Source: Nocardioides sp. WS12 (GTDB taxonomy: Bacteria; Actinomycetota; Actinomycetes; Propionibacteriales; Nocardioidaceae). Taken from it: a stretch of 64,000 nt of DNA. Location: positions 1,116,001 to 1,180,000 of the forward strand of contig NZ_CP053928.1 in the NCBI RefSeq assembly GCF_014108865.1, given 5' to 3'. Below, piece after piece: positions 45,989 to 55,160 of this stretch. Position 1 is the first letter of the stretch; every line of letters begins with the position of its first letter. Under the pieces are notes generated by a model. The model was not told the origin of the DNA. It searched no databases and worked only from the letters and a program-made list of their open reading frames with translations. The position numbers and the translations under genes were made by a program.

Positions 45989-46738
45989 TCAGGCAGCGAC
46001 CTGCTGGCCCGTCAACACCTTGTAGGTGTAGGCGGTACCGATGAGCGCGATCGGCAGCGTGAAGATCAGGCCGACGCCGCAGAGGATGGCGCCCGCGCCA
46101 CCGATCAGACCGCCGACGAGGTACCAGATCAGCGCGTTGCCGATGTTGTTCTTCACCAGGTCGATGCTCGCCTTGATGGCCTCGACGGGCGCGAGGCGCT
46201 TGTCGATCACGAAGTAGAGCGAGTAGCTGGTGAAGAAGCCGATGATGATGCCCGGCAGGTAGCAGAGAATCGTGCCGACGATCGTTGCGCCACCGACCAT
46301 GAGCGAGGTGATGAGCACCGGGCCGATGTTGTCGAACTTGAGCGCATCAGCGGCAGCGAACGGTCGCCCCTCGGTCACGCCGAGCGCGCCGCGAATCAGG
46401 CCGGAGCCGATGACCTGGGCGACGATCATGATGGCGCCGAAGACGATCGCGTTGAGGATCAGGCTGACGACGAACGGCGTGCCGAAGTCGGTGACCAGGC
46501 CGATGAAGACGAAGCCGACGATGGCGGTGATCGCGATACCCGCGAACAGCGCCAATGCAGCGAGGATGAACTGCGTCATGTTCGCCTGGAACTTGGTCCA
46601 CGCGTAGTTGACCGCGGCACCGAGGTCCCACTGCGCGGCGGGCATTCCGCCACCCGGAGGGGGCGCACCATATCCGCCACCAGGCGGCGGAGGCGGAGCT
46701 CCGGGGCCTCCCGGAGGCGGCGGCTGGTTGTAGGACAT
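45989..46738 (-). CDS. membrane protein with proline/glycine-rich N-terminus
   Basis: A 249-residue protein. The first ~33 residues are a Pro/Gly-rich cytoplasmic tail, followed by a membrane domain with about five to six hydrophobic segments, two conserved Cys in ILCYLPGIIIG and AILCGVGLIF, and KASIDLVKNNIGNAL. Similar proteins are common in actinomycetes beside other Pro-rich membrane proteins; function unknown. A strong AAGGAGG 5 nt before the ATG fixes the start. Confidence 0.8.
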   Translation of the reverse strand: MSYNQPPPPGGPGAPPPPPGGGYGAPPPGGGMPAAQWDLGAAVNYAWTKFQANMTQFILAALALFAGIAITAIVGFVFIGLVTDFGTPFVVSLILNAIVFGAIMIVAQVIGSGLIRGALGVTEGRPFAAADALKFDNIGPVLITSLMVGGATIVGTILCYLPGIIIGFFTSYSLYFVIDKRLAPVEAIKASIDLVKNNIGNALIWYLVGGLIGGAGAILCGVGLIFTLPIALIGTAYTYKVLTGQQVAA

Positions 46739-46910
46739 GGGTCCTCCTTGAGTCAGGTGGTGCGCGACCGCACCGGGGAATGTCAGCAATCTAGGGCAAA
46801 TCACGGCCTCCGAGCAGGCGCACGCGCGTTCTTGCCCTGTTGTCGGCCCGTTCAACCCAAGGTCCGCCGGACGCCGCCCCGCCGACAACCGCCGTCACTA
46901 GCGTCCGAAC

Positions 46911-48431
46911 GTGATCACGCGTGGGCTCCTCGGCGGAGTGCTGGTTCTCCTCGGAGGCCTCGTCACCGCCACCCTGCCTGCGAGCACGCCCGTTCTCAAC
47001 ATCGGTCCGCTCGACGTCCTGCGCGGACTGGAAGTCGGCCGGATGGCCGGTCTGGTGGTGGTTCTGGCCGGGCTCGGCCTGCTCGCCCATGCCTGGCTGC
47101 GCCTGTGTCGTACCGTCGCCGTGGGCGACCGGGACACCGTCGATCCCGCCGAAGGTGTGGCCCTCGTTCGTTTCGCGACCGCCGCCTGGTGCGCCCCCCT
47201 GGTGCTGGCACCGCCGCTGTTCTCCCGTGATGGCTGGTCGTACGCCGCCCAGGGCATGCTCGCGAGGGTCGGACTGTCGCCGTACGACTGGGGGCCGGGG
47301 GCGCTTGCTCCTGCCGACTTCATCCCGTGGCCGTGGATCACGGGACCGCCGATCGTGCAGGCGGTCGACCCGCTGTGGTGGGACACCGCGACGCCGTACG
47401 GGCCGGTGCCCGTCTTCTTCGGCGCTCTCGCGGCCGACACCACGGGCAACCCGTGGATGCTCGTGATCGCGCACCGCTGCATCGCCCTGGTGGGCCTTGC
47501 CCTGCTGGCGTGGGCGGTTCCGCGCCTTGCCGGCTGGACGGGAGCCAACCCTGCGGTGGCATCAGCGCTCGTCCTGGTCTCGCCGTTGATGATGGCCAAC
47601 GGTGTCGCCGGTCTCCACAACGACCTGCTCATGGTCGGCCTGATGGCCGCTGCGCTGGTCATCGCCGTCGAACGCGGCTGGGTCTGGGGAGCGATGCTCG
47701 CCGGGGTCGCCGCGGGTGTGAAGGTGCCGGGCGGCCTGGTGGCCGTCGGCATCGTGGTCGTCTCGCTCCCCGCAGGAGCCGCACTGCTACCCCGGGTACG
47801 ACGCCTCGGGGCCGTCGCTGCGGTCTCTGTCGGAACGCTCGTGGGACTGGGCCTGGTCACCGGGCTTGGTGCCGGCTGGGTCCGGGCCCTCACCGTCCCC
47901 GGCGAGGTCAACACCCCCCTCTCGGCGACCACCCTGGTGGGTGGCGTTCTGGACTGGGGTGCGCTTCATCTGGGTCTCGGCACGGACCCGGCGATGTTCC
48001 GCGACCTGGTGCGGGCCGTGGGCCTGCTGGTCGCGCTCGGTGTGGGCGCGTGGCTCGTGTTGCGCGGGCAGACCGGTTCGCGCACAGCGGCGCTCAGCGC
48101 CGTCGCGTTCACCACGGCGGCCTTCGTGCTGCTGTCCCCGGTCGTGCACCTCTGGTACTTCCTGATGCTGCCGCCGTTCCTGGCGACCCAGCGACTTCCG
48201 CGCCATGCCATGGGCGCCCTGGTCGCGGTGTCCCTGCTGCTCGGACTGGTTGCGCCCCTCGACTCCTCTTTGCACGGTGCCTACTACGCGATCGTGATCG
48301 GAGCGATGACCGTCGCGCTGTTGATGCCAGTGCTACTGCTGACCCGGGTGGCGCGGGAGCGCCTGGCCAGCATCGTCGCGCCGCTGGCGCCAGCGGACCG
48401 CCCGGATCAGCCCGCGGCCAGCGCCGGGTAG
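46911..48431 (+). CDS. MptB-type polyprenol-phosphomannose-dependent mannosyltransferase
   Basis: A 506-residue integral membrane GT-C glycosyltransferase with ~12-13 TM segments. The early loop FSRDGWSYAAQGMLARVG-LSPYDWGPG carries the acidic residue typical of GT-C enzymes, and the WWDTATPYGPVPVFF region resembles the MptB/MptA family, which adds alpha-1,6-mannose from polyprenyl-phosphate mannose to lipoglycans. The GTG is leaderless: TAGCGT (46899-46904) ends 7 nt upstream. The 3' end overlaps the convergent oxidoreductase gene by 25 bp. Confidence 0.8.
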   Translation: MITRGLLGGVLVLLGGLVTATLPASTPVLNIGPLDVLRGLEVGRMAGLVVVLAGLGLLAHAWLRLCRTVAVGDRDTVDPAEGVALVRFATAAWCAPLVLAPPLFSRDGWSYAAQGMLARVGLSPYDWGPGALAPADFIPWPWITGPPIVQAVDPLWWDTATPYGPVPVFFGALAADTTGNPWMLVIAHRCIALVGLALLAWAVPRLAGWTGANPAVASALVLVSPLMMANGVAGLHNDLLMVGLMAAALVIAVERGWVWGAMLAGVAAGVKVPGGLVAVGIVVVSLPAGAALLPRVRRLGAVAAVSVGTLVGLGLVTGLGAGWVRALTVPGEVNTPLSATTLVGGVLDWGALHLGLGTDPAMFRDLVRAVGLLVALGVGAWLVLRGQTGSRTAALSAVAFTTAAFVLLSPVVHLWYFLMLPPFLATQRLPRHAMGALVAVSLLLGLVAPLDSSLHGAYYAIVIGAMTVALLMPVLLLTRVARERLASIVAPLAPADRPDQPAASAG

Positions 48432-49498
48432 TCCGTGTAGCCCTCGGCTCCGCCGCCGTAGAAGGTCGCACCGTTGGGCTCGTTGAGCGCGGCGCCGGTA
48501 CGGAATCGCTCCGGCAGATCGGGGTTGGCGATGAAGGGGCGACCGAACGCTGCGGCGTCGATCAGCCCGGCTGTGATGAGGCGTTCGGCCTTGTCCGTCG
48601 TGTAGTTGCCGGCGCCGACGATCACGCCGTTGAACGCCGCGCGCAACTGCGTGCGGAACTCGTCGTCGATCACGGGGCCGCCAGCCCAGTCCGGCTCGGA
48701 CAGGTGCAGGAACGCGAGGTTCCGCCGGGAGAACTCGGCGGCGAGGTGCAGTGCCATCGGCAGGTCGTCGTCATCGAGTCCGTTGAACGAGCCCTGGGGC
48801 GAGATCCGGATGCCGACGTGCTCGGCGTCCCAGGCGTCGATGGCCGCGTCGACCGCCGCGAGCGGGAAGCGGGCACGGTTCTCCTGGGAGCCGCCGTACT
48901 CGTCGGTGCGGTGGTTGCTCTGCTCGCTGAGGAACTGGTGGATCAGGTAGCCGTGCGCGCCGTGCAGTTCGACCAGGTCGAAGCCGGCCTCCCGGGCGTT
49001 CGCCGTTGCGCGGCGGTAGTCCTCGACCGTCTCGGCGATCTCCTCGACGCTGAGTGCACGCGGGGTGGGGCAGTTCGCGCGCAGCGGCTGGCCGTCCTCG
49101 CCCTTGATCGTGGCCCGGTTGCGGTACGGCAGCGCGGACGCCGACACCGGCAGGGCGCCGTCGTGGAACGACTCGTGGGACACCCGGCCGACGTGCCAGA
49201 TCTGGGCGGCGATCCGACCACCCTCGGCGTGCACCGCGTCGGTGACCTTGCGCCAGCCCTCGACCTGCTCGGCGCTGTAGATGCCCGGGGTGTCCATGTA
49301 GCCCTTGCCGATCGGCGAGATCTGGGTGCCCTCCGAGAAGATCAGGCCAGCTCCGGCGCGCTGCCGGTAGTACTCCACGATCAGGTCGTTCGGGACGTCG
49401 ATCCCGGGGGTCGCGCGCATCCGGGTCAGCGGGGCCATCAGGACACGGTTCGCCAGCGGGGTCGTGCCGATGCTGAGCGGGTCGAAGAGTGAGGTCAC
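48407..49498 (-). CDS. old yellow enzyme family NADH:flavin oxidoreductase (NemA-like)
   Basis: A 363-residue FMN-dependent ene-reductase TIM barrel. Motifs: NRVLMAPLTRMRA, AQIWHVGRVSH, ELHGAHGYLIHQFLS (active-site His-x-x-His type), and ENRARFPLAAVDAAI. Likely reduces electrophilic alkenes or nitro compounds with NAD(P)H. The GTG at 49498 gives standard family length; the upstream 47 bp separate it from the glycosyltransferase gene on the same strand. Confidence 0.9.
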   Translation of the reverse strand: MTSLFDPLSIGTTPLANRVLMAPLTRMRATPGIDVPNDLIVEYYRQRAGAGLIFSEGTQISPIGKGYMDTPGIYSAEQVEGWRKVTDAVHAEGGRIAAQIWHVGRVSHESFHDGALPVSASALPYRNRATIKGEDGQPLRANCPTPRALSVEEIAETVEDYRRATANAREAGFDLVELHGAHGYLIHQFLSEQSNHRTDEYGGSQENRARFPLAAVDAAIDAWDAEHVGIRISPQGSFNGLDDDDLPMALHLAAEFSRRNLAFLHLSEPDWAGGPVIDDEFRTQLRAAFNGVIVGAGNYTTDKAERLITAGLIDAAAFGRPFIANPDLPERFRTGAALNEPNGATFYGGGAEGYTDYPALAAG

Positions 49499-49544
49499 TC
49501 GATCACCAACAGGACCTCGACGGTGGGTATTCCGCCCGACCGCT

Positions 49545-50660
49545 TCAGGCGGTGAGCGCGCCGACCCGGTCGCCGGCGTGAATCGCCAGCATCCGGTCCA
49601 CGGTGCTCGCCCACGTGAAGGTCTCCGCACGGAGGCGGGCTGCCCGGCGCACCCTGGCCTGTGGCCGCGACGCGAGGGCCAGTACCGCATCGGCCAGCGC
49701 GCCTGCCTCCGGGGCGCCCCATGCTCCGCACCCGTCGGTGACCAGCTCCCGGGCGCCGCCGCGATTGGCGGTGACCACGGGTGTCCCGCAGGCCAGCGCT
49801 TCCAGCACGGCCAGTCCGAACGTCTCGCCCGGGCACACGGAGAGCGCGATGTCGGCGGCGGCGAGCCGGTCACGCAACGCGGCCCGCCCGTCGACGTACC
49901 CGTGGAAGTGGACGGGTGATCCTGCCGCGATCTCCTCGAGCTCGTCGCGGTGCGGGCCATCGCCGTACACGTCGAGCCGGACGGGAACGCCACGTCGGTG
50001 CAGCTCCACGGCCGTCGCGACCGCGAGGTGCGGGGACTTCTCCCGGGAGAGCCGACCCGCGTGGACCAGGCGGAGCTCCGGGCCACCGCCGGGTCGCCTC
50101 ACAGCGGGCCGGAAGGTGTCGAGGTCCACGCCCAGGGGGACGCGCTCGACGGGGCATCCGGCCGAGTCCGCGACCGCGCGGAACTCGCCCTCGGCGTAGC
50201 GGGAGGTCACCACGACGGTGTCGAAGCTGCGGACCAGCAAGCGGTTGAGCAGGCCGATGGAGACCTTGGACGTCGTGTCGAAACCGGTCCGCATCGCGAA
50301 CATGTCGCCGAGGCGTTCGTGCGAGAGCAACACGCTGCGGACGTCGTTGCGCCCGGCCCACCACGCCACCGGCAGCAGAGTGAGCTTGTCGCTCCACTCG
50401 ACGCTCGTGGGCTGCCACTGCTCGAGGACGTCGGTGACCCGCCACGGTTCGACGATCAGCCGGTAGCCGCCGCCGACCCGGGGAGCGCGCACCTGGACGA
50501 CGTCGCCCAGATCGGTCTCGAGGATGGCGTCGACCGGGCCGGGGATCACCAGCAACCGCTCGGCCCCGGCGGCGACGTAGCCACGCCCGAGTTGCTCGAT
50601 CGCGGTCCGCATCCCTCCCGAGGTCGACCCGACGAAGTTGGCCAGCTGAGCAATCCGCAC
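49545..50660 (-). CDS. GT4-family glycosyltransferase
   Basis: A 371-residue cytoplasmic retaining glycosyltransferase with GT-B fold. N-terminal VGSTSGGMRTAIEQLGRGYV, the donor-binding LRLVHAGRLSREKSPHLAVA and the C-terminal E-x7-E motif ETFGLAVLEALACGTPVV. Similar to alpha-mannosyltransferases such as PimB; acceptor unknown. The GTG has GGAAGGTGG upstream. It is divergent from the pirin gene. Confidence 0.88.
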   Translation of the reverse strand: MRIAQLANFVGSTSGGMRTAIEQLGRGYVAAGAERLLVIPGPVDAILETDLGDVVQVRAPRVGGGYRLIVEPWRVTDVLEQWQPTSVEWSDKLTLLPVAWWAGRNDVRSVLLSHERLGDMFAMRTGFDTTSKVSIGLLNRLLVRSFDTVVVTSRYAEGEFRAVADSAGCPVERVPLGVDLDTFRPAVRRPGGGPELRLVHAGRLSREKSPHLAVATAVELHRRGVPVRLDVYGDGPHRDELEEIAAGSPVHFHGYVDGRAALRDRLAAADIALSVCPGETFGLAVLEALACGTPVVTANRGGARELVTDGCGAWGAPEAGALADAVLALASRPQARVRRAARLRAETFTWASTVDRMLAIHAGDRVGALTA

Positions 50661-50730
50661 GTTGCCACCTTCCCCGCTCCCGGTGAACCCGAGCCCACCT
50701 GTGGTTGACGAGCGCGGAAAGATGAAGGGC

Positions 50731-51672
50731 ATGGTCGAGTTGATGACGCCCCGGGAGGTGCCGCTCGGCGGGCCTCGCGCGATGACGGTACGACGCACGC
50801 TCCCGCAGCGGGAACGGTCGCTGATCGGCGCCTGGTGCTTCCTCGACCACTACGGCCCCGATGCCGTCAGTGAGTCCGGTGGCATGGAGGTCGCGCCCCA
50901 TCCGCACACCGGACTGCAGACCGTGAGCTGGCTGTTCACCGGCGAGATCGAGCACCGCGACAGTGCGGGGACCGTCGCGATGGTGCGTCCCGGCGAGGTC
51001 AACCTGATGACGTCGGGCCAGGGGATCAGTCACTCCGAGGTCTCGACGCCGGAGACGGCAGTGCTGCACGGCGCCCAGCTCTGGGTGGCCCTGCCGGACG
51101 CCGATCGCCACACAGCCCCGGGCTTCCAGCACCACGCACCGGCTGAGATCGCCGGCACGGGCTGGCGCGCCCGCGTCTTCCTCGGCTCGGTGCTCGGGGA
51201 CACCTCGCCGGTCAGCACCTTCACGCCGTTGCTGGGCGCCGAACTGGTGCTCGATCCCGGCACCAGCCTGGACGTGCCGGTCGACGAGACCTTCGAGCAC
51301 GGGGTCCTCGTGGACCTCGGGTCGGTGTCCGTGGACGGCATCGACGCCGCCACGGCCGACCTCGCCTACGTCGCCTCCGGAGCCGAGGAGATCCGTCTGG
51401 TGGCGGGCGCCGACGGTGCCCGGCTGCTGCTCCTCGGCGGTCCGCCCTTCGGGGAGTCCATCGTGATGTGGTGGAACTTCGTCGGCCGCACCCACGAGGA
51501 GGTCGCCGGTTTCCGCGCTGACTGGCAGGCGCAGATCACCGACGCCGCCGGCGAGATCCTGGACGACAGCCGCCTCGTCGCAGCAGGCCGCTTCGGCGTC
51601 GTACCCGACCAGCCGCTGAAGCCGATCCCCGCGCCCGTGCTGCCCAACGTGCGCCTCAAGGAACGTCGTTGA
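50731..51672 (+). CDS. pirin family protein
   Basis: A 313-residue bicupin. The N-terminal cupin holds the metal-binding pattern APHPHTGLQTVSWLFTGEIEHRDS and SEVSTPE; the C-terminal cupin resembles the pirin C domain with GRTHEEV. Some pirins have quercetinase activity. The ATG at 50731 is 9 nt from GGAAAG; an ATG at 50722 is also in frame. TTGA overlap with the next gene. Confidence 0.9.
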   Translation: MVELMTPREVPLGGPRAMTVRRTLPQRERSLIGAWCFLDHYGPDAVSESGGMEVAPHPHTGLQTVSWLFTGEIEHRDSAGTVAMVRPGEVNLMTSGQGISHSEVSTPETAVLHGAQLWVALPDADRHTAPGFQHHAPAEIAGTGWRARVFLGSVLGDTSPVSTFTPLLGAELVLDPGTSLDVPVDETFEHGVLVDLGSVSVDGIDAATADLAYVASGAEEIRLVAGADGARLLLLGGPPFGESIVMWWNFVGRTHEEVAGFRADWQAQITDAAGEILDDSRLVAAGRFGVVPDQPLKPIPAPVLPNVRLKERR

Positions 51673-52040
51673 TTGCCGGACTCACCTGGCTGGTCGCGTT
51701 CCAGCTCCTCGGAGAGTTCATCGCCCGGATGGCTGACCTGCCCGTGCCGGGCCCGGTCGTGGGCATGCTTCTGCTGTTCTGCTTCCTCCGTCTGCGTCGG
51801 TACGACGATGCGGGCTCCATCGTGCGCGCCGGCACCGCGTTGCTGCGACACCTGCAGCTCTTCTTCGTCCCGGCCGGCGTGGGGGTGGTGCTCTACCTCG
51901 GCCTGATCGGGCGCGAGGTGCTGCCGATCGGGGTGGCGATGCTCGGTTCGTGGCTGCTCGGCCTCGCTGCGGTCGGCTGGACCGCGGTGGCCCTGGAGCG
52001 GCTGCTCGGCCGACCCCGCGACGACCTGGGTGCGGCATGA
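51669..52040 (+). CDS. CidA/LrgA family membrane protein
   Basis: A 123-residue holin-like protein with four TM segments. Family run: FQLLGEFIARMADLPVPGPVVGMLLLF and FFVPAGVGVVLYLGLIG. The TTG start overlaps the pirin stop and there is an ATGA overlap with the LrgB-like gene. LrgA/CidA proteins are linked to murein hydrolase control and, for some, to small-acid transport. Confidence 0.88.
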   Translation: MIAGLTWLVAFQLLGEFIARMADLPVPGPVVGMLLLFCFLRLRRYDDAGSIVRAGTALLRHLQLFFVPAGVGVVLYLGLIGREVLPIGVAMLGSWLLGLAAVGWTAVALERLLGRPRDDLGAA

Positions 52041-52753
52041 CCGCCGCGTTGGACCAGGCCCTCGAGGTCGCTCGCTCGCCACTGGCCCTGCTGGCCGTCA
52101 CCCTCGGCGGCTACCAGCTCGGCCGGTGGCTGCAGGTCCGCTCGGGCGGGCATGCCCTGGTCCAGCCGGTGCTGGTGACCATCGTGGTCGTGGGACTGGC
52201 GATCACGGCGCTGGACGTCGACTACGCGGACTACCGCAGCGCCACCGAGCTGATCGCCTTCTGGCTGGGACCGGCGACGGTCGCCCTCGCCATTCCGTTG
52301 CACCGCCAGGCCGCGCGGCTCAAGGGCTTCGTGGTCCCGATGCTGGTGGCGATCGTGGTCGGCGCCGTCGTGTCGATCGTGTCCGCAGTCCTGCTCGCCC
52401 GTGCCCTCGGTGCGGGCGACGACCTCGAACGGACCCTGGCCACCAAGGCCGCGACGACCCCCGTGGCGATTGCAGTGACCGACGCGTTGGGCGGCATCCC
52501 GCCGCTGGCCGCGGTGTTCGCGATCATCATCGGGATCTTCAGTGCCATCGTCGGCCCGGCGACGCTCAACCTGCTCCGGATCCGGGACCGCCGGGCGCGC
52601 GGGCTCGCCGTCGGTGCGGTTTCCCATGGCATCGGTGCCTCGCGGATGCTCCGAGAGGACGAGACCGAAGGGGCGTTCGCCGGCCTCGCGATGGGACTCT
52701 CGGCGCTCGCGATCAGCCTGCTGGTCCCCGTCCTGGCCCTCTGGCTCTTCTGA
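52037..52753 (+). CDS. LrgB/CidB family membrane protein
   Basis: A 238-residue partner of the preceding protein with about seven TM segments. Conserved LVQPVLVTIVVVG, FWLGPATVALAIPL, KAATTPVAIAVTDALGG, and AVSHGIGASRMLREDETEGAF. The pair corresponds to LrgAB; plant and Bacillus relatives transport glycolate or pyruvate. Confidence 0.9.
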   Translation: MTAALDQALEVARSPLALLAVTLGGYQLGRWLQVRSGGHALVQPVLVTIVVVGLAITALDVDYADYRSATELIAFWLGPATVALAIPLHRQAARLKGFVVPMLVAIVVGAVVSIVSAVLLARALGAGDDLERTLATKAATTPVAIAVTDALGGIPPLAAVFAIIIGIFSAIVGPATLNLLRIRDRRARGLAVGAVSHGIGASRMLREDETEGAFAGLAMGLSALAISLLVPVLALWLF

Positions 52754-52788
52754 GTTGAGCTGGACGGGTTGAACTGGCCGAGGTTGAG

Positions 52789-53061
52789 CTACTTGCCCCA
52801 GAGCCGGTCGCGGACGGCCAGCACCTCGGCGACGAGCGCGGCCACGGCCTCCGCGCGGTCGTCGTCGAAGTACACGAGGAAAGGCGTACTGCCCCACGTC
52901 AGGTGCGGCTGCAGGTAGTTGCGACCCTTCGCCCGGTCGACCTTGATCTCACGGATCGTGGCGGCGTGGACCCGCCCGTTGCTGTGCTGGGTCCCTGAGA
53001 AGCACTCGAGGACGGCGCCGTCGAAATGCAGGAAGGCCTCGCTGCTGCAGAACAGGTCCAT
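52789..53061 (-). CDS. small protein of unknown function
   Basis: A 90-residue protein starting MDLFCSSEAFLHFDGAVLEC. Alternating hydrophobic pattern with a C-terminal amphipathic helix (VAALVAEVLAVRDRLW) suggests a small PH-like beta domain. A GTG at 53079 would add six residues. Codon use is like its neighbours. It is divergent from the amidase gene. Confidence 0.6.
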   Translation of the reverse strand: MDLFCSSEAFLHFDGAVLECFSGTQHSNGRVHAATIREIKVDRAKGRNYLQPHLTWGSTPFLVYFDDDRAEAVAALVAEVLAVRDRLWGK

Positions 53062-53150
53062 GGGCTCACCGTGGCACACCCCGAACGACGGCGCCGCGAT
53101 CTTCCGGTTGCGGTCGCACAGCGACCGGGTGGCGGCTACGGTCTCGACTC

Positions 53151-54554
53151 ATGACGACGCGAGTCCACGCCTTCTCTGACGACGCCCTCGGCGACCTGGA
53201 CGCGGTCGGCCTCGCCGAGCACCTTGCTGCGGGCAAGGTCTCCGCAACCGAGGCCGTCGAGGCTGCGATCAGCCGGATCGAGAAGGTCGTCGCCGAGTTG
53301 AACCCGATGGCGTTCACCGCCTACGACCGCGCGCGGGTGGGCGCCCGGACGCCGGGGGAGAAGTTCTTCGCCGGCGTGCCCACCCTGCTCAAGGACAACG
53401 TCGACGTGGGCGGCATGCCGACCATGTCGGGCACCGACGCCTGGGCGCCCCGGCCCGCGAAGAAGGACGGCGACTTCGCGGCGATGTACCTCGCTACCGG
53501 GATGATCGCGCTGGGCAAGAGCCAGCTCTCGGAGTACGGCTTCAGCGCCTCCGCCGAGCACCCGCGGCTCGGTGCGGTCCGCACCCCGTGGAACACCGAC
53601 CACTCGGCCGGTGCGTCGAGCGCCGGCTCGGCGGCACTCGTCGCGGCGGGCGCCGTACCGATTGCCCACGCGAACGACGGCGGCGGCTCCATCCGGATCC
53701 CCGCGTCCGTCAACGGACTGGTCGGGCTCAAGCCCACCCGCGGCCGTCTGCCGCAGGACAAGATCATGCGGGAGATGCCGATCAAGATCGTCTCTGACGG
53801 CGTGGTGACCCGGACGGTTCGCGACACGGCCGCGTTCTACCGCGAGGCCGAGCGCGTCCAGCGCAATCTCGCGTTGCCGCCGATCGGCGACCTGACCCGC
53901 CCGATCAAGCGCCGGCTGCGGGTCGCCCTGAACACCAGCGGCGTCGGCCGCGGCGCCGACCCCGAGACGCGCGCGCTGACCGAGAAGACGGCCGCCCTGC
54001 TCGAGGACCTCGGCCACACGGTCACCGAGACCGACGCACCGATCGGACCCGGGTTCGCCGACGACTTCCTCCTCTACTGGGCGATGCTCGCCCAGGCGAT
54101 GCTGACCACCGGCCGGCCGGTCCACGGCCGCACGTGGAGCAAGGCGAAGCACGACAACCTGACCCTTGGCCTGGCCCGCCACGCCCGCCGCAACCTGCAC
54201 CGCCTCCCGGGCACGATCACCCGCCTCAAGCGCGCCAACGCCCAGGCCGAGCTCTACTACGAGAAGTACGACGTCGCGCTGACGCCGACGCTCGGCGCCG
54301 CCACGCCCCCGGTCGGCCACCTCGACCCGACCCAGACCTACGACGTGATCATGGACAAGTTGATGGACTGGGTGGCCTTCACGCCGTGGCAGAACGTCAC
54401 GGGTGCACCCGCCATTTCGCTGCCCCTCGCGACCACCGCAACGGGGCTTCCGCAGGGCATGATGTTCGGTGCAGCACCCGGTCAGGAAACCCTCCTGATC
54501 GAGCTCGCGTACGAGCTCGAACAGGCCCAACCGTTCGCCCGGATCCACGCCTGA
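53151..54554 (+). CDS. amidase signature family enzyme
   Basis: A 467-residue amidohydrolase. The Ser-cis-Ser-Lys triad is visible: Lys in PTLLKDNVDVGG, first Ser in SAGASSAGSAALVAAG, second Ser in DGGGSIRIPAS. It differs from GatA of aminoacyl-tRNA synthesis in context (no gatC/gatB) and length, so it is a general amidase or nylonase-like enzyme with unknown substrate. TACGGT (53137-53142) ends 9 nt before the ATG and there is no clear ribosome binding site. Confidence 0.88.
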   Translation: MTTRVHAFSDDALGDLDAVGLAEHLAAGKVSATEAVEAAISRIEKVVAELNPMAFTAYDRARVGARTPGEKFFAGVPTLLKDNVDVGGMPTMSGTDAWAPRPAKKDGDFAAMYLATGMIALGKSQLSEYGFSASAEHPRLGAVRTPWNTDHSAGASSAGSAALVAAGAVPIAHANDGGGSIRIPASVNGLVGLKPTRGRLPQDKIMREMPIKIVSDGVVTRTVRDTAAFYREAERVQRNLALPPIGDLTRPIKRRLRVALNTSGVGRGADPETRALTEKTAALLEDLGHTVTETDAPIGPGFADDFLLYWAMLAQAMLTTGRPVHGRTWSKAKHDNLTLGLARHARRNLHRLPGTITRLKRANAQAELYYEKYDVALTPTLGAATPPVGHLDPTQTYDVIMDKLMDWVAFTPWQNVTGAPAISLPLATTATGLPQGMMFGAAPGQETLLIELAYELEQAQPFARIHA

Positions 54555-54599
54555 ATTCGACGGTGAGCGGCCCGATTTCATCTCCGTCGAAAGCGCGTG

Positions 54600-54605
54600 T
54601 ATCGT
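54600..54605 (+). promoter_or_regulatory. probable -10 for the tRNA-Thr/tRNA-Met/rpmG block
   Basis: TATCGT ends 12 nt before the mature 5' end of tRNA-Thr. Confidence 0.45.
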
Positions 54606-54616
54606 TCTGCGGCGTT

Positions 54617-54689
54617 GCCCCTTTAGCTCAGACGGCAGAGCGTCTCCATGGTAAGGAGAAGGTCTACGGTTCGATTCCGTAAAGGGGCT
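54617..54689 (+). tRNA. tRNA-Thr (GGT)
   Basis: A 73-nt tRNA. The acceptor GCCCCTT pairs with AAGGGGC and the discriminator is T. The anticodon arm CTCCATGGTAAGGAG gives anticodon GGT. D arm and GGTTCGATTCC T arm present. CCA not encoded. Confidence 0.95.
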
Positions 54690-54755
54690 CTGGGACAAGG
54701 GTCCGCCAATCCAGACGGTGAAAGCCACACGGTGCGGCGGACGCCCTGACCCCCT

Positions 54756-54829
54756 GGCGGGGTAGCTCAGGTGGTTAGAGCACACGGCTCATAATCGTGG
54801 TGTCGCGGGTTCGAGTCCCGCCCCCGCTA
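54756..54829 (+). tRNA. tRNA-Met (CAT), elongator type
   Basis: A 74-nt tRNA. The acceptor GGCGGGG pairs with CCCCGCT (last pair G-U) and the discriminator is A. The anticodon loop CTCATAA gives CAT. The intact first pair and D arm AGCTCAGGTGGTTAGAGC fit an elongator Met tRNA. Confidence 0.93.
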
Positions 54830-54889
54830 CGCCAGATGACGAAGAAACACCCCGGCAGTACCCCATAGACAGCAGTAGAAGGACTTCCC

Positions 54890-55060
54890 GTGGCCAGCAA
54901 GAGCTCAGACGTTCGCCCCAAGATCACGCTTGCCTGCGTGGACTGCAAGGAGCGGAACTACATCACGAAGAAGAACCGCCGCAACGACCCCGACCGCATC
55001 GAGCTGTCGAAGTTCTGCCCCCGTTGCCGCACCCACACCGCGCACCGCGAAACGCGCTGA
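54890..55060 (+). CDS. rpmG: 50S ribosomal protein L33
   Basis: A 56-residue protein starting (M)[18 protein letters not shown]. It has the four-cysteine zinc ribbon (CVDC and CPRC), the zinc-binding form of L33; many actinomycetes also keep a second, cysteine-free copy used at low zinc. GTG start with AGAAGGA at 54877-54883. It lies right after tRNA-Thr and tRNA-Met, the usual actinobacterial order. Confidence 0.96.
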   Translation: MASKSSDVRPKITLACVDCKERNYITKKNRRNDPDRIELSKFCPRCRTHTAHRETR

Positions 55061-55097
55061 GCGACCCGTTCGACCCAGCGCCCCGTCCGGCGCTCCA

Positions 55098-55140
55098 GTA
55101 GTCCGCTGTCCCCTCGGGGACCGCGGGCTGCTGTTGTTTT
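55098..55140 (+). terminator. terminator after rpmG
   Basis: GTAGTCCGCTGTCCCC and GGGACCGCGGGCTGC form a stem with a few wobble or mismatched pairs, then TGTTGTTTT. Confidence 0.7.
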
Positions 55141-55160
55141 GCCACCAGTAGGCTCGGGTC